A stretch of DNA of 64,000 bases from Bacteroidota bacterium (lineage in GTDB: Bacteria; Bacteroidota; Bacteroidia; 2-12-FULL-35-15), in assembly GCA_017303895.1 (NCBI GenBank), contig JAFLBF010000001.1:62001-126000 (forward strand). Reading direction: 5' to 3'. Made by a program: the position numbers and the translations under genes. Positions 10,901 to 19,625 of the stretch are shown piece after piece. How positions within the stretch are numbered: the stretch's first letter is position 1; the number at the start of each line of letters is the position of its first letter. The notes beneath the pieces are model-generated. The model was not told the origin of the DNA. It worked only from the letters and a program-made list of their open reading frames with translations, and made no database searches.

Positions 10901-13900
10901 ACTGTGTAGTTAGCCGCGCATAAGTTATTTACATTCGAACCGGCAGTTCCTGTTGGTTGCCACATATAGCTGAATGGAGCGGTTCCACCATTTACTGCTG
11001 CTTGAGCAAAGCCATCACATGCACCAAAACAGGATACATTTCCTGAATTTACAATTGAAACAGCTAAAGAATTTGGAACTCCAACATTTGCTGTAGCCGT
11101 TGTTGTACATCCTGTTACGTCTGTTACTGTAACTGTATACGAACCACCACATAAACCTGAAGCTACTTGTGTCGCCTGATTATTAGGATCAGACCAACTA
11201 AATGTAAATGGAGCATTTCCTGCATTTGTTGTAACTGCAGCCGTTCCATTACACAAACCGCTACAAGTTACATTTGTAACATATGTTGAAGCTGTCACCG
11301 GTACCGGATCCGTTAAAACCAGATTTTTAGAACTTGTACATCCATTCGCATCTGTAGCTAATAAAGTATATGTTCCTGCACATAGATTACTAACATTTTG
11401 AGTAGTTAAACCACCCGGTGACCATAAATAAGAGTAAGGTGCTGTTCCACCGCTAGCAACAGAAATGATCGATCCATCACATGATCCGGCACACGATGGA
11501 TCAGTGCCCAAAATATTAACATTAAACAACAACGGTTCAGTAACTGTTCCTGAAATACTAGCCACACAGCCATTCATATCTGTTGCATTCACCGTATATG
11601 AACCTGCAGTCAAATTAGTTGCAGTTGGTAATGTTTGTCCGTTATTCCAAGAATAAGTATAAGGAGCTGTACCACCATTTACTGTAACAGTGATCGAACC
11701 ATCATTTCCTGCATTACAAGAAACATTATTTGTACTAAATACAGTTGCAACAGGGCCCGCAAGATTGGAAATTGTAGAGGTGATCACTTGAGAACATCCG
11801 TTTGCATCCGTCACAGTACAAGCGTAAGTATTAGCAGCTAATCCGCTTACTGTAGCAGTTGTCTGAACCGGAACTGTATTCCATGAATAACTGTATGGAC
11901 CGGTTCCACCGGATACGGTAACTGTTGCAGAACCATTGGACTGATTACAATTGGCATCTACATGTGTTTCAGCCAAAGTCATCCCTGTAGGTTCAGTAAC
12001 TGTAGTTGAAGCCGTTTTAGTACAACCATTTGCATCGGTTATTGTAACTGTGTAGGTTCCTGCAGCCAAAGCTGTTGCTGTTTGAGATGTTTGTCCCACC
12101 GGAAGCCATAAGTAAGAATATCCCGGTGTACCACCACTAGGAGTAACGGTGATTGTACCATCTGTACCCGTAAAACAAGACACCGGTGTCATTGCAAATG
12201 TTTGTGAAATAACTGAAGGCTGCGTGATCACGGCATTTGCTGTAGCGATACAACCATTACCATCCGTTACTGTTACTGTATAACTTCCCGGAGCAAGATT
12301 ACTTGCTGTTTGAGTTGTTTGTGAACTTGGGTTCCATGCATACGTAAATGGAGGAGTAGAACCTGCACCCATAGAAACAGTGATCTCACCGTCATTCGCA
12401 TTTGCACATGAAACATTAGTGATTGAAGCAATGCTTGCTGTTCCGCCCGGATTAGAAGCTACATTCACCAATGCTGTCTGTTGACAGCCATTTGCATCAA
12501 TTACTTGAACCGTATAATTACCAGCAGGGATATTAGTAGCAGTAGCAGTTTGCTGTCCGCCACCAGACCATAAGTAACCATAATTTGGTGTTCCACCTGT
12601 AACAGCTACCGATGCTGAACCATTAGATGCTGAACAAATAGCAGGGACAGAAGAAGTTGTAAGCGTTAAAGCTAAAGGCTGAGTGATCGTTACAGGAACT
12701 GTTGTAGTACAACTATTCGCATCCGTGATCGTTACTGTATATGTTGCAGCAGATAAAGAACCAAATGTTGCACTCGATCCGGAAGCACCACCATTTAATG
12801 AATAGGTATATGGTGAAGTTCCACCTGTTGGTGCTACTGTTACACTTCCGTTTGAAGACCCAAAACAGTTAACATTGGTTTGAGCAGAAATAGCACCTGT
12901 AAGAGCTAAAGGTTGAGTGATGGTAACCGGTACTGTAATGGTACAGCCATTCGCATCTTGAGCTGTTACAGTGTAAGAACCTACAGTCAATGAACCAAAT
13001 GTTCCACTACTTTGAAATGCACCACCATTCAATGAATATGTATAAGGTGAGGTTGAACCGGAAGCTGTTATAGTAACAGATCCATTTAATCCTCCATTAC
13101 AGCTTACGTTTGTTTGAGCAGTGATAGAGGCTGTTAAACCGGATAGGTCAACAATAGAAATTGTTGTGGTATTTGTACAACCGTTGGCATCTTTCACTGT
13201 AACAGTATATGAACCGGCAGCCAAACCATTAAATGTAGCACCAGCTTGGAAAGTAACACCGTTTATTGAATATGTATAAGTTGGTGTACCATTAGCACCT
13301 GTAGCTGTTAATGTTCCATTTGGAGCACCACAGGTTGCATCTGTTTTTGTAGCTGAAACCGTTACAAGAGTTGGTTCAGTAATAGTAACAGGAATTGTAC
13401 TTGTACAAGAATTAGCATCTGTTACGGTTACAGTATAAGTGGCCGCTGCTAATGAATTGAATGTTCCACTTGCCTGTGGTGTACCACCATTTAAAGAATA
13501 CGTATAAGCAGAAGTTCCGCCCGATGCTGTTACAGTAACAGCTCCTGCACTACCTCCAAAACAAACATTATTTGTTTGAGAAGTGATAGCCGCTGTAAGT
13601 GCTGTAGGCTGAGTGATCACCACAGGAACCGTAACTGTACATAAATTAGCATCTCTTACGGTTACAGTATATGATCCTGCTGTTAAAGGAGAAAATGTTC
13701 CACTTGCACCAAAGGTAACACCATCAATAGCGTATGTATAAGGAGATGTACCGTTATTACCTGCAACAGTAACACTTCCTGTATTGGCACCATTACACAA
13801 TACATTTACCTGTGCAGTGATCGCTCCTGTTAAAGCTGATGGTTGAGTAATTGTAACAGTAACAGGGAATGTACATCCATTTGCATCGCGTGCAATAACG

Positions 13901-16900
13901 GTATAAGAACCTGCTGTTAATGTTCCAAATGTACCAGAGGCCTGGAATGTTGTTCCACCATTGATGGAATAGGTATATGGTCCGGTTGATCCTGATGCGG
14001 TAACAGTTACAGAACCATTGGAACCACCATTACAACTCACATTCGTTTGAGCGGTAATAGAAGCTGTTAAACCGGAAAGGTCGTTTACCGTAGATGTAGA
14101 TGTGGCAGTACAACCGTTTGCATCGGTAACAGTAACAGTATAGTCTGCGGCTGCTAAACCTGTTGCCGCTGCTGCTGATCCACCACTTGGTGTCCAAGCA
14201 TAAGAATAGGCAGTAGTTCCACCCGATGCTGTTGCTGTTGCAGAACCATTAGCCAATCCACATGTGGAATTTGTACTAACAGTTGATACAGTCAGCTGAG
14301 TTGGCTGAGTAACGGTTGTTGTTGCTGTACGCGTACAACCATTCGCATCTGTAATAGTTACAGTATATGTTCCTTGTGTTAAGCCTGTTGCGGTTGCATT
14401 AGTACCACCACTTGGAGCCCAAGAGTAAGTATATCCTGGAGTTCCACCTGAAGCAACAACAGTTGCAGTACCATTACTTCCACCAAAACAAGATACAGGA
14501 GTATTCGACATGGCACCAGCTATAACTGTCGGCTGCGCAATAATGGCAGTTGCGGTGGAAGTACATCCTACGTTATCGGTAACAGTAACGGTATAAGTAC
14601 CGGCTACCAAACTATTAGCAGTAGCTCCGGTTCCACCTGTCGGATTCCACAAATAAGTATATGGAGATGTTCCACCCGCTGCGGTTACAGTAGCTGTACC
14701 CGTTGATCCACCAAAGCAAGCTACATCTGTTTTAACAGTTGATGAAGAAAGTGCTGTTGGTTGTGTGATCACAGCATTCGCTGTAACAACACAACCCACG
14801 TTGTCTGTTACTGTAACTGTATATGTACCGGCTGTTAATCCTGTTGCTGTTGTACCTGTACCGCCACTAGGTGACCAAGCTTGTGTATAAGGAGCAATAC
14901 CTCCAGAAATGCTTACTGAAGCGGATCCATTATTACCACCAAAACAAGAGACGTTGGATATAACAGTAGTTGAAGCTGTTGGAGACCCACTATTATTAAC
15001 TGCAACAGAGTTCGTTGCTGTACAACCATTATTATCTGTTACTGTTACTGAATATGAACCTGCAGCTAATCCCCCTGCAACAGCACCTGTTCCACCGGAA
15101 GGTGACCATGCATAGGTATAAGGAGAAGTACCACCTGTTACGGTAACTGAACCTTGACCATTGGATGCACCACACGTTGCATTCACAGAAGCCATGGTAA
15201 GCGTCATCCCAGCAGGTTGTGTGATTGTTGTTGTTGCTGATGAAGTACAACCACTGTTTGTTGTCACTACAACAGTATATGCTCCTGCTATCAAACCACT
15301 TGCTGTTGCTGCAGTTCCACCAGATGGAGTCCATGAATAAGTATAAGGTGTTGCCCCACCAACCGGATTGACTGTAGCGGCACCATTACTTCCCCCAAAA
15401 CAAGAAACGTTTGTAGGAGTAATTGATAATGTTGCTGATGGTGTTACAGTTACGACAACAGTTGTTGTTGCAGTACAACCCAAGGCAGAAGTACCTGTTA
15501 CAGTATAAGTTGTGGTTGTTCCGGGATTTGCTGTAACCGTGGCACCTGTTGTTGCACTTAGACCGGTAGCAGGTGACCAAGAATAGGTGTTAGCACCGGA
15601 TGCTGTTAATGTTCCGGCAATACCTTGACAAATTGTAATAGGTGTTACGGATATAGTTGGCGTTGGATTTACGGTAACGATTACCGATGTTGTATTGGTA
15701 CAACCGGCAGCAGTCGTTCCAGTTACTGTATAGGTTGATGTACTGGCAGGATTTGCAGAAACAGTTGCTCCTGTAGTTGCACTCAAACCTGTAGCAGGCG
15801 ACCAAACATAAGTTGATGCACCTGATGCCGTTAATGCACCTGCAATACCCGGACATGTACTAATTGGAGCGACAGCAATAGTAGGCAATGCATTTACGGT
15901 TACAGTAACAGTAGCTGTATTCGTACAACCTGCTGCAGAAGTTCCTGTAACGGTATAAGTTGTTGTACTTCCCGGATTGGCTGTAACAGACGATCCTGTT
16001 GTTGCACTTAACCCTGTTCCCGGTGACCATGAATAAGATGCCGCACCGGAAGCTGTTAATGTACCGGGAGTTCCTGCACAGATCGAAATTGGTGCAACTG
16101 CTATCGTAGGTAAAGGATTAACCGTAATTGTTGCTACTGCAGTTCCTGTACATCCACCGGCAGTCCCTGTAACAGTATAGCTTGTTGTTGTTGCAGGAGA
16201 ACCAGTAACACTGGAACCAGTGGTTGAACTTAAACCAGCTGACCAAGTATATGTTGTTGCATTTGTTGCATTCAATGTTGCTGTTTGTCCAACACAAATT
16301 GTAGGAGAATTAACCGTAGGAACAATGCTTGATCCAATTGTAATTGTTGCAACAGCCGTACTTGTACATCCTAAACTTGTTCCTGTAACGGTATAACTTG
16401 TTGTTGATGCAGGTGAACCAGTAACAGTAGAACCTGTCGTTGCACTTAATCCTGCGGTCCAACTATAGGTTGTTGCACCACCGGCTGTTAAAGTAGCTGT
16501 TTGTCCAGGACAAATTGTAGGAGAATTAACTGTTGTAACGGGAAGTGGATTTACGGTTACAACTACCGTAGTTGTTCCGGTACAACCTAAAGCTGTTGTT
16601 CCGGTAACCGTATATGTTGTAGTTGTTGGAGGATTTGCTGTAACAGATGTTCCTGTTGTTGCACTTAAACCTGTTGCCGGTGACCATGAATAAGTAGAAG
16701 CACCGCTAGCAGTTAATGTCCCTGATGCTCCCGCACAAATTGTAATAGGGGCAGCAGCAACTGCAGGTAAAGGATTCACTGTTACCGTAACGGAAGCAGT
16801 GTTTGTACATCCATTCGCATTTGTTCCTGTTACCGTATAAGTTGTTGTTGTTGTTGGATTGGCTGTTACGGTGGTTCCTGTCGTTGCACTCAATCCGGTT

Positions 16901-19062
16901 GCAGGAGCCCAGGTATAGGTACTCGCACCACCAGCAGTTAAGCTGGTAGAAGCACCATTACAAATCGCAACAGGCGCACTTACAGTGACTGTTGGTAAAG
17001 GGAAAACTGTAACGGTACTCGTAGTTGTTGAAGTACAGCCCGAAGCTGTTACAGTATGTGTAACGGTATAAGGACCACCGGCAGGAAATGAAACCCCTGT
17101 CGGATTGTTTGCTGTTGAAGAAGCCGGTGTACCACTAGCAAATGTCCAGGCATAGGTTCCTGTAGCACCTGTATTGGTAAAATTGAAAGTGGCAGTTCCA
17201 CCTGCTGTTGCACAAATATTGGCGGTTTGATTAAAAGTAGAGCTTGGTATTGGAGTTACTGTTACCGTTACCGTACCTGTATTTGTACAACCGGCTGCTG
17301 ATGTCCCGGTAATTGTATAAGTTGTTGTTGTTGTCGGATTAGCCGTTACTGTCGTTCCGGTCGTAGCACTTAAACCTGTCCCGGGAGCCCATGTGTATGT
17401 TGATGCACCGCTGGCCGTTAAGGAACCGGAAGCACCATTACAGATGGTAATTGGAGTGGCTGTAACTGTTGGTCGTGGGTTTACAGTCACAGTAACTGTC
17501 CCTGTATTTGTACAACCATTAGCAGCAGTTCCTGTAACTGTATATGTAGTTGTGGTAGTTGGATTTGCTGTTACAGTTGTTCCTGTTGTAGCACTCAACC
17601 CTGTTGCCGGGCTCCATGCATATGTATTAGCGCCACTTGCAGTTAAGGTTCCGGACGAACCGTTACATATAGTCAAAGCAGGTATTGTAACCGTTGGGCG
17701 AGCGTTAACAGTAACTGTGGTTGTACTTGAACATGTTCCACCGGCAGTAGTTGCAACTACAGTATAAGTATATGTACCAGCCGCTAGAGCAGCACCTACA
17801 CCTGTTGGATTTTGAGTAGTAGAACTATAACCACTTGGTCCGGACCATGAATAACCGGTAGCTCCTGCTACATTCGTTGCGGTTAAGCCAAAAGTATTTC
17901 CCTGACAAACAGGGCCTGTATTTCCGGCAGTAAGTGTACAACCATTGCAGGGAGCTGGTGACGTATAAGCCTGTGTAAGCGTACATGTCGGGTCTGCAGT
18001 ATAAGTAGCCGTAATACTACATGCACCACCATTGGCAGTAATACCTGGTAATGTATAATTATAGCTTGTAGAAAAAGGAGGATTAATGGTTTGACTACCT
18101 CCACAAGAACTAGTAATTGTAAGCGTACCTGTGCTAGGAGGATTGGTTGAGGTAATAGTACCAGAAACAGAATAAGTATTTGTAGCAGGCGCACAAGCAC
18201 TTGGAGTAGCAGTTAATCCTGTCATGTTACATAAGATTGCACAATTGGTTGTTCCGTCTGTACCCGTAGCATTCCCTGCAACGGCTGATATGTTCGTAGG
18301 TAAATTTGAATAATTCGTAATCAACAATACATACCATTGACCAACAACAGCACTAGGGATATCGACTTGCTCATTTGCAGCAATAGAAAAACTACAATCT
18401 AATGGAGCACTTCCCAATCCTGAGCACATAACCGATTGAGATGCAAATGGCCCCCACAAAGCAAAGTCAATATCAACATTTGCAGAGTTGGACAGATTAA
18501 TCATAATATTCCCTGCAGTTGCAATATTCAGATAGTACCACACAGGATTCGGCTGTGATCCTAAACATCCATAGTTCGGCCCTGCTGGGGCAGAAGTATT
18601 CGTTCCTGCAGGGTAGCTAACCCCGGTGGAGGTACAAAAAGGTTGTGCTGCAATACAATCTGGCAATGGTGGAGGTGGCGGACAAGAAGTACAAGTGATG
18701 GTCGTTGTACAACAATTTGTTGCCGTTCCACAGGCTGCATTCGTATTGTAGTGAATATAATAAGTCCCACTGGAAGTAGCTGTGAAAGTATGCGGAGCAG
18801 CCCCGTTAGAAACCACTGGACCATTGTAGGTCCCCGAATGAACAGTTACATAGCCCCCACACGAACTTGTTATTTGATAGGTATTACCGCTAACAATACC
18901 AGAAATTGTATTGTATTCTGTTTGGTAATTACAACTACTGATGGTTACTGTCTGCCCTCCGGAAGTTGGAGCAGTTGCAGAACCAAATGAACTGGTATTT
19001 GTACACTGGGCATATGAAAAATAGCTCAGTAAAAATAAAAAAATGGAGTAAAAATATTTCAT
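7954..19062 (-). CDS. Giant T9SS type B adhesin-like protein (3702 aa; Ig-like and SprB repeats)
   Basis: One uninterrupted frame of 11.1 kb. The signal peptide is residues 1-19 (ending YFSYAQ). An N-terminal Cys-rich region ends in a proline run (CPPPPPLPDC, near 127). A second domain (about 135-290, containing NVDIDFALWGPF) is shared with the frameshifted protein at 19626-22252. After one CNMTGLTATPSAC-type module, about nine Ig-like repeats of roughly 80 aa (ICNGSSGTLTASG, GLSATTG) span about 454-1217. About 27 SprB-type repeats of roughly 76 aa (NVSCFGGSNG, SYTVTVTDANGC) span about 1217-3277. Ig-like and PKD domains follow (WTFGDGS, WTWDFG). The last 100 residues are a type B sorting domain (APNAFTPTNNDGIND, IFDRWGNAIF, DVYVWK). 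SprB of Flavobacterium is a mobile gliding adhesin with similar repeats; gliding here is not shown. A small secreted protein gene ends 6 bp upstream. Confidence 0.92.
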   Translation of the reverse strand: MKYFYSIFLFLLSYFSYAQCTNTSSFGSATAPTSGGQTVTISSCNYQTEYNTISGIVSGNTYQITSSCGGYVTVHSGTYNGPVVSNGAAPHTFTATSSGTYYIHYNTNAACGTATNCCTTTITCTSCPPPPPLPDCIAAQPFCTSTGVSYPAGTNTSAPAGPNYGCLGSQPNPVWYYLNIATAGNIMINLSNSANVDIDFALWGPFASQSVMCSGLGSAPLDCSFSIAANEQVDIPSAVVGQWYVLLITNYSNLPTNISAVAGNATGTDGTTNCAILCNMTGLTATPSACAPATNTYSVSGTITSTNPPSTGTLTITSSCGGSQTINPPFSTSYNYTLPGITANGGACSITATYTADPTCTLTQAYTSPAPCNGCTLTAGNTGPVCQGNTFGLTATNVAGATGYSWSGPSGYSSTTQNPTGVGAALAAGTYTYTVVATTAGGTCSSTTTVTVNARPTVTIPALTICNGSSGTLTASGANTYAWSPATGLSATTGTTVTANPTTTTTYTVTGTAANGCTNTGTVTVTVNPRPTVTATPITICNGASGSLTASGASTYTWAPGTGLSATTGTTVTANPTTTTTYTITGTSAAGCTNTGTVTVTVTPIPSSTFNQTANICATAGGTATFNFTNTGATGTYAWTFASGTPASSTANNPTGVSFPAGGPYTVTHTVTASGCTSTTTSTVTVFPLPTVTVSAPVAICNGASTSLTAGGASTYTWAPATGLSATTGTTVTANPTTTTTYTVTGTNANGCTNTASVTVTVNPLPAVAAAPITICAGASGTLTASGASTYSWSPATGLSATTGTSVTANPPTTTTYTVTGTTALGCTGTTTVVVTVNPLPVTTVNSPTICPGQTATLTAGGATTYSWTAGLSATTGSTVTGSPASTTSYTVTGTSLGCTSTAVATITIGSSIVPTVNSPTICVGQTATLNATNATTYTWSAGLSSTTGSSVTGSPATTTSYTVTGTAGGCTGTAVATITVNPLPTIAVAPISICAGTPGTLTASGAASYSWSPGTGLSATTGSSVTANPGSTTTYTVTGTSAAGCTNTATVTVTVNALPTIAVAPISTCPGIAGALTASGASTYVWSPATGLSATTGATVSANPASTSTYTVTGTTAAGCTNTTSVIVTVNPTPTISVTPITICQGIAGTLTASGANTYSWSPATGLSATTGATVTANPGTTTTYTVTGTSALGCTATTTVVVTVTPSATLSITPTNVSCFGGSNGAATVNPVGGATPYTYSWTPSGGTAATASGLIAGAYTVVVTTNSGCTSSATTTITQPAGMTLTMASVNATCGASNGQGSVTVTGGTSPYTYAWSPSGGTGAVAGGLAAGSYSVTVTDNNGCTATNSVAVNNSGSPTASTTVISNVSCFGGNNGSASVSISGGIAPYTQAWSPSGGTGTTATGLTAGTYTVTVTDNVGCVVTANAVITQPTALSSSTVKTDVACFGGSTGTATVTAAGGTSPYTYLWNPTGGTGATANSLVAGTYTVTVTDNVGCTSTATAIIAQPTVIAGAMSNTPVSCFGGSNGTATVVASGGTPGYTYSWAPSGGTNATATGLTQGTYTVTITDANGCTRTATTTVTQPTQLTVSTVSTNSTCGLANGSATATASGGTTAYSYAWTPSGGSAAAATGLAAADYTVTVTDANGCTATSTSTVNDLSGLTASITAQTNVSCNGGSNGSVTVTASGSTGPYTYSINGGTTFQASGTFGTLTAGSYTVIARDANGCTFPVTVTITQPSALTGAITAQVNVLCNGANTGSVTVAGNNGTSPYTYAIDGVTFGASGTFSPLTAGSYTVTVRDANLCTVTVPVVITQPTALTAAITSQTNNVCFGGSAGAVTVTASGGTSAYTYSLNGGTPQASGTFNSLAAATYTVTVTDANSCTSTIPVTITEPTLVTVSATKTDATCGAPNGTLTATGANGTPTYTYSINGVTFQAGATFNGLAAGSYTVTVKDANGCTNTTTISIVDLSGLTASITAQTNVSCNGGLNGSVTITASGSTSPYTYSLNGGAFQSSGTFGSLTVGSYTVTAQDANGCTITVPVTITQPLALTGAISAQTNVNCFGSSNGSVTVAPTGGTSPYTYSLNGGASGSSATFGSLSAATYTVTITDANSCTTTVPVTITQPLALTLTTSSVPAICSASNGSASVAVTGGTPNYGYLWSGGGQQTATATNIPAGNYTVQVIDANGCQQTALVNVASNPGGTASIASITNVSCANANDGEITVSMGAGSTPPFTYAWNPSSQTTQTASNLAPGSYTVTVTDGNGCIATANAVITQPSVISQTFAMTPVSCFTGTDGTITVTPSGGTPGYSYLWLPVGQTSQTATALAAGTYTVTITDANGCTKTASTTVTEPTGMTLAETHVDANCNQSNGSATVTVSGGTGPYSYSWNTVPVQTTATVSGLAANTYACTVTDANGCSQVITSTISNLAGPVATVFSTNNVSCNAGNDGSITVTVNGGTAPYTYSWNNGQTLPTATNLTAGSYTVNATDMNGCVASISGTVTEPLLFNVNILGTDPSCAGSCDGSIISVASGGTAPYSYLWSPGGLTTQNVSNLCAGTYTLLATDANGCTSSKNLVLTDPVPVTASTYVTNVTCSGLCNGTAAVTTNAGNAPFTFSWSDPNNQATQVASGLCGGSYTVTVTDVTGCTTTATANVGVPNSLAVSIVNSGNVSCFGACDGFAQAAVNGGTAPFSYMWQPTGTAGSNVNNLCAANYTVTVTDANGCTASTTVNITQPNPLVATITNTNVTCFGACDAEATAVYTGGTGPYTFLWTPTLDTTPTILNVCAGVQNLTVTDANGCSVLTSAVVTEPTVLAVTAVTTNSNCGSADGSACAQITGGVPPFVYSWNDPSSQTIACATGLNAGVYTISVTDNNGCSVTGVANVNDNTAPVVTIVSSTDVTCGGAANGSAQASITGGILPYTTSWTPGNQTNTFANNLSGGTYSFIVTDAVGCTGSASVMINEPTPVVSAITAVSDVSCNLGCNGTATVLSGGGTAPYTYLWNDVNTQTTITAIGLCAGSYTVTTTDANGCAINTVAIIDEPTPLSITLLSSTNVSCNAGNNGAISISVSGGTPGYTYQWTPNVGSSPQITNLVAGSYQVVVTDVNGCSRTTTIDITEPAALAGNPNANPTTCGNSNGSAGISMTGGVAPYSYVWTPSNGQTTAIITGVAAGTYTVVVTDANGCVFNATSTVPDIAGPTISQITFTPPLCSGQNNATATVIPIGGTPAYTYQWTGVGSQTTQTATALGTGTYSVTVRDANSCTVTGAVTITEPAPTQIIVSPQDTICIGQLTQIYGAGFGGTPGYTYTWNPSSFGTTAGPFTVNPVTTTSYTVFATDANNCISPPQVITVVVNPPIVVTATDAVICDGLSTTISASATGGNGGPYTYSWSNGFNGASQTVSPTAAQSPMNYIVTASDNCSPTDTDTSTVIIHPQAVSFISANDTAGCEDFSPTFTALSNIGVSYQWTFGDGSAAQSGSPITHTYVTPGTYDVTLTVTTAQGCVSTVSNSQYIDVFPAPDAAFTSSPNPTTSTAPLVNFFDQSTGATSWTWDFGVPFNTNDTSSSQNPVYVYADTGAYTVQLIITNSFGCTDTAYGPVEIIPEFVIYAPNAFTPTNNDGINDTFMPKGIGIDPDNFEMTIFDRWGNAIFKTTDINKGWDGRANGGNKVAQIDVYVWKIVTKDFRGDSHEYIGHVTIIK
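9231..15411 (-). repeat. SprB-type repeat array inside the 3702-aa gene
   Basis: About 27 consecutive in-frame units of roughly 230 bp. Each encodes a Cys-containing start (VSCFGG or ATCGxxNG), GGTxPYTYSW in the middle and GSYTVTVTDANGC followed by ITQP or ITEP at the end. Counted by eye; boundaries are approximate. Confidence 0.75.
15411..17703 (-). repeat. Tandem Ig-like repeat array inside the 3702-aa gene
   Basis: About nine in-frame copies of a roughly 240-bp unit. Each encodes TICxG-x-LTASGAxTYxW-SPATGLSATTG and ends in TYTVTGT, with near-identical stretches between copies. One unit (near 17000-17200) is a divergent PKD-like insert. Boundaries are approximate. Confidence 0.75.
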
Positions 19063-19068
19063 GTCAAC

Positions 19069-19485
19069 TTATTTTAGCGAAACAGTAAGATTAATTGAGG
19101 TAAGATATAATCTCAATTCTGTGAGTTTTATTTTGATCTCATCAAAAGACAAATTATTTTCCAATTGAAAATTAATTAATAATTGTCCATTAGAAGAATA
19201 AGAGTAAGTATAAGATTGTAAAGCAAAAAAATTTTTTAAGTCTGAAAGGACATGTTCAACATCCGAATCTGTTGGATAAGTATCTTTGAAATTTTCACTG
19301 ATTGAGATCGCATACTTAAAATCAACTCCATTAAATATTGGCAAGCCACTTGCCTTATTACTATTTACTTTTTGCTGAACCTCTGGAGATAGATCGGAAA
19401 ATGATTTTATTTCTTGAGCTGTGCATAAATGTGAAAGGATCAACAAAAATCCAAACAGAAACAATAATTTAGAATTGAACTTCAT
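19069..19485 (-). CDS. Small secreted protein preceding the giant adhesin (138 aa, unknown)
   Basis: No recognised family. I chose the ATG at 19485 (MKFNSKLLFLFGF) because it gives a standard signal peptide ending CTAQ near residue 24; an upstream in-frame ATG at 19509 would add eight residues. The mature part is about 114 residues. A region near residue 70 (DVEHVLSDLKNFFALQSYTY) and a later one (FDEIKIKLTELRLYL) look helical, separated by a strand (GQLLINFQLE). The layout resembles a small alpha/beta fold, such as those seen in proteins that measure differences between sequence steps; this is only an impression. It ends 6 bp before the giant adhesin's start, so the two are surely co-transcribed. 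Confidence 0.75.
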   Translation of the reverse strand: MKFNSKLLFLFGFLLILSHLCTAQEIKSFSDLSPEVQQKVNSNKASGLPIFNGVDFKYAISISENFKDTYPTDSDVEHVLSDLKNFFALQSYTYSYSSNGQLLINFQLENNLSFDEIKIKLTELRLYLTSINLTVSLK

Positions 19486-19625
19486 AGGCTTTAATAAATT
19501 AATCAGCAAACAAAGATCTACGTTAAAAATATCGTAATCTTTGATTAGCTGATATTAAATTTTATCTAATTTTTATATAAATATGGTGCAAAAAAACGAC
19601 TTTGAGTTGCACCTGTTAATAAATT

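Noticed and set aside
9231-17703. Regular repeat array that could be mistaken for CRISPR or satellite DNA
   Set aside because: The units keep one open reading frame and encode SprB- and Ig-like domains; there are no short constant repeats with unique spacers.
19585-19613. Inverted repeat GGTGCAA / TTGCACC after the frameshifted adhesin
   Set aside because: Only 7-bp arms, a 15-nt loop and T residues inside the loop; too weak to call a terminator.
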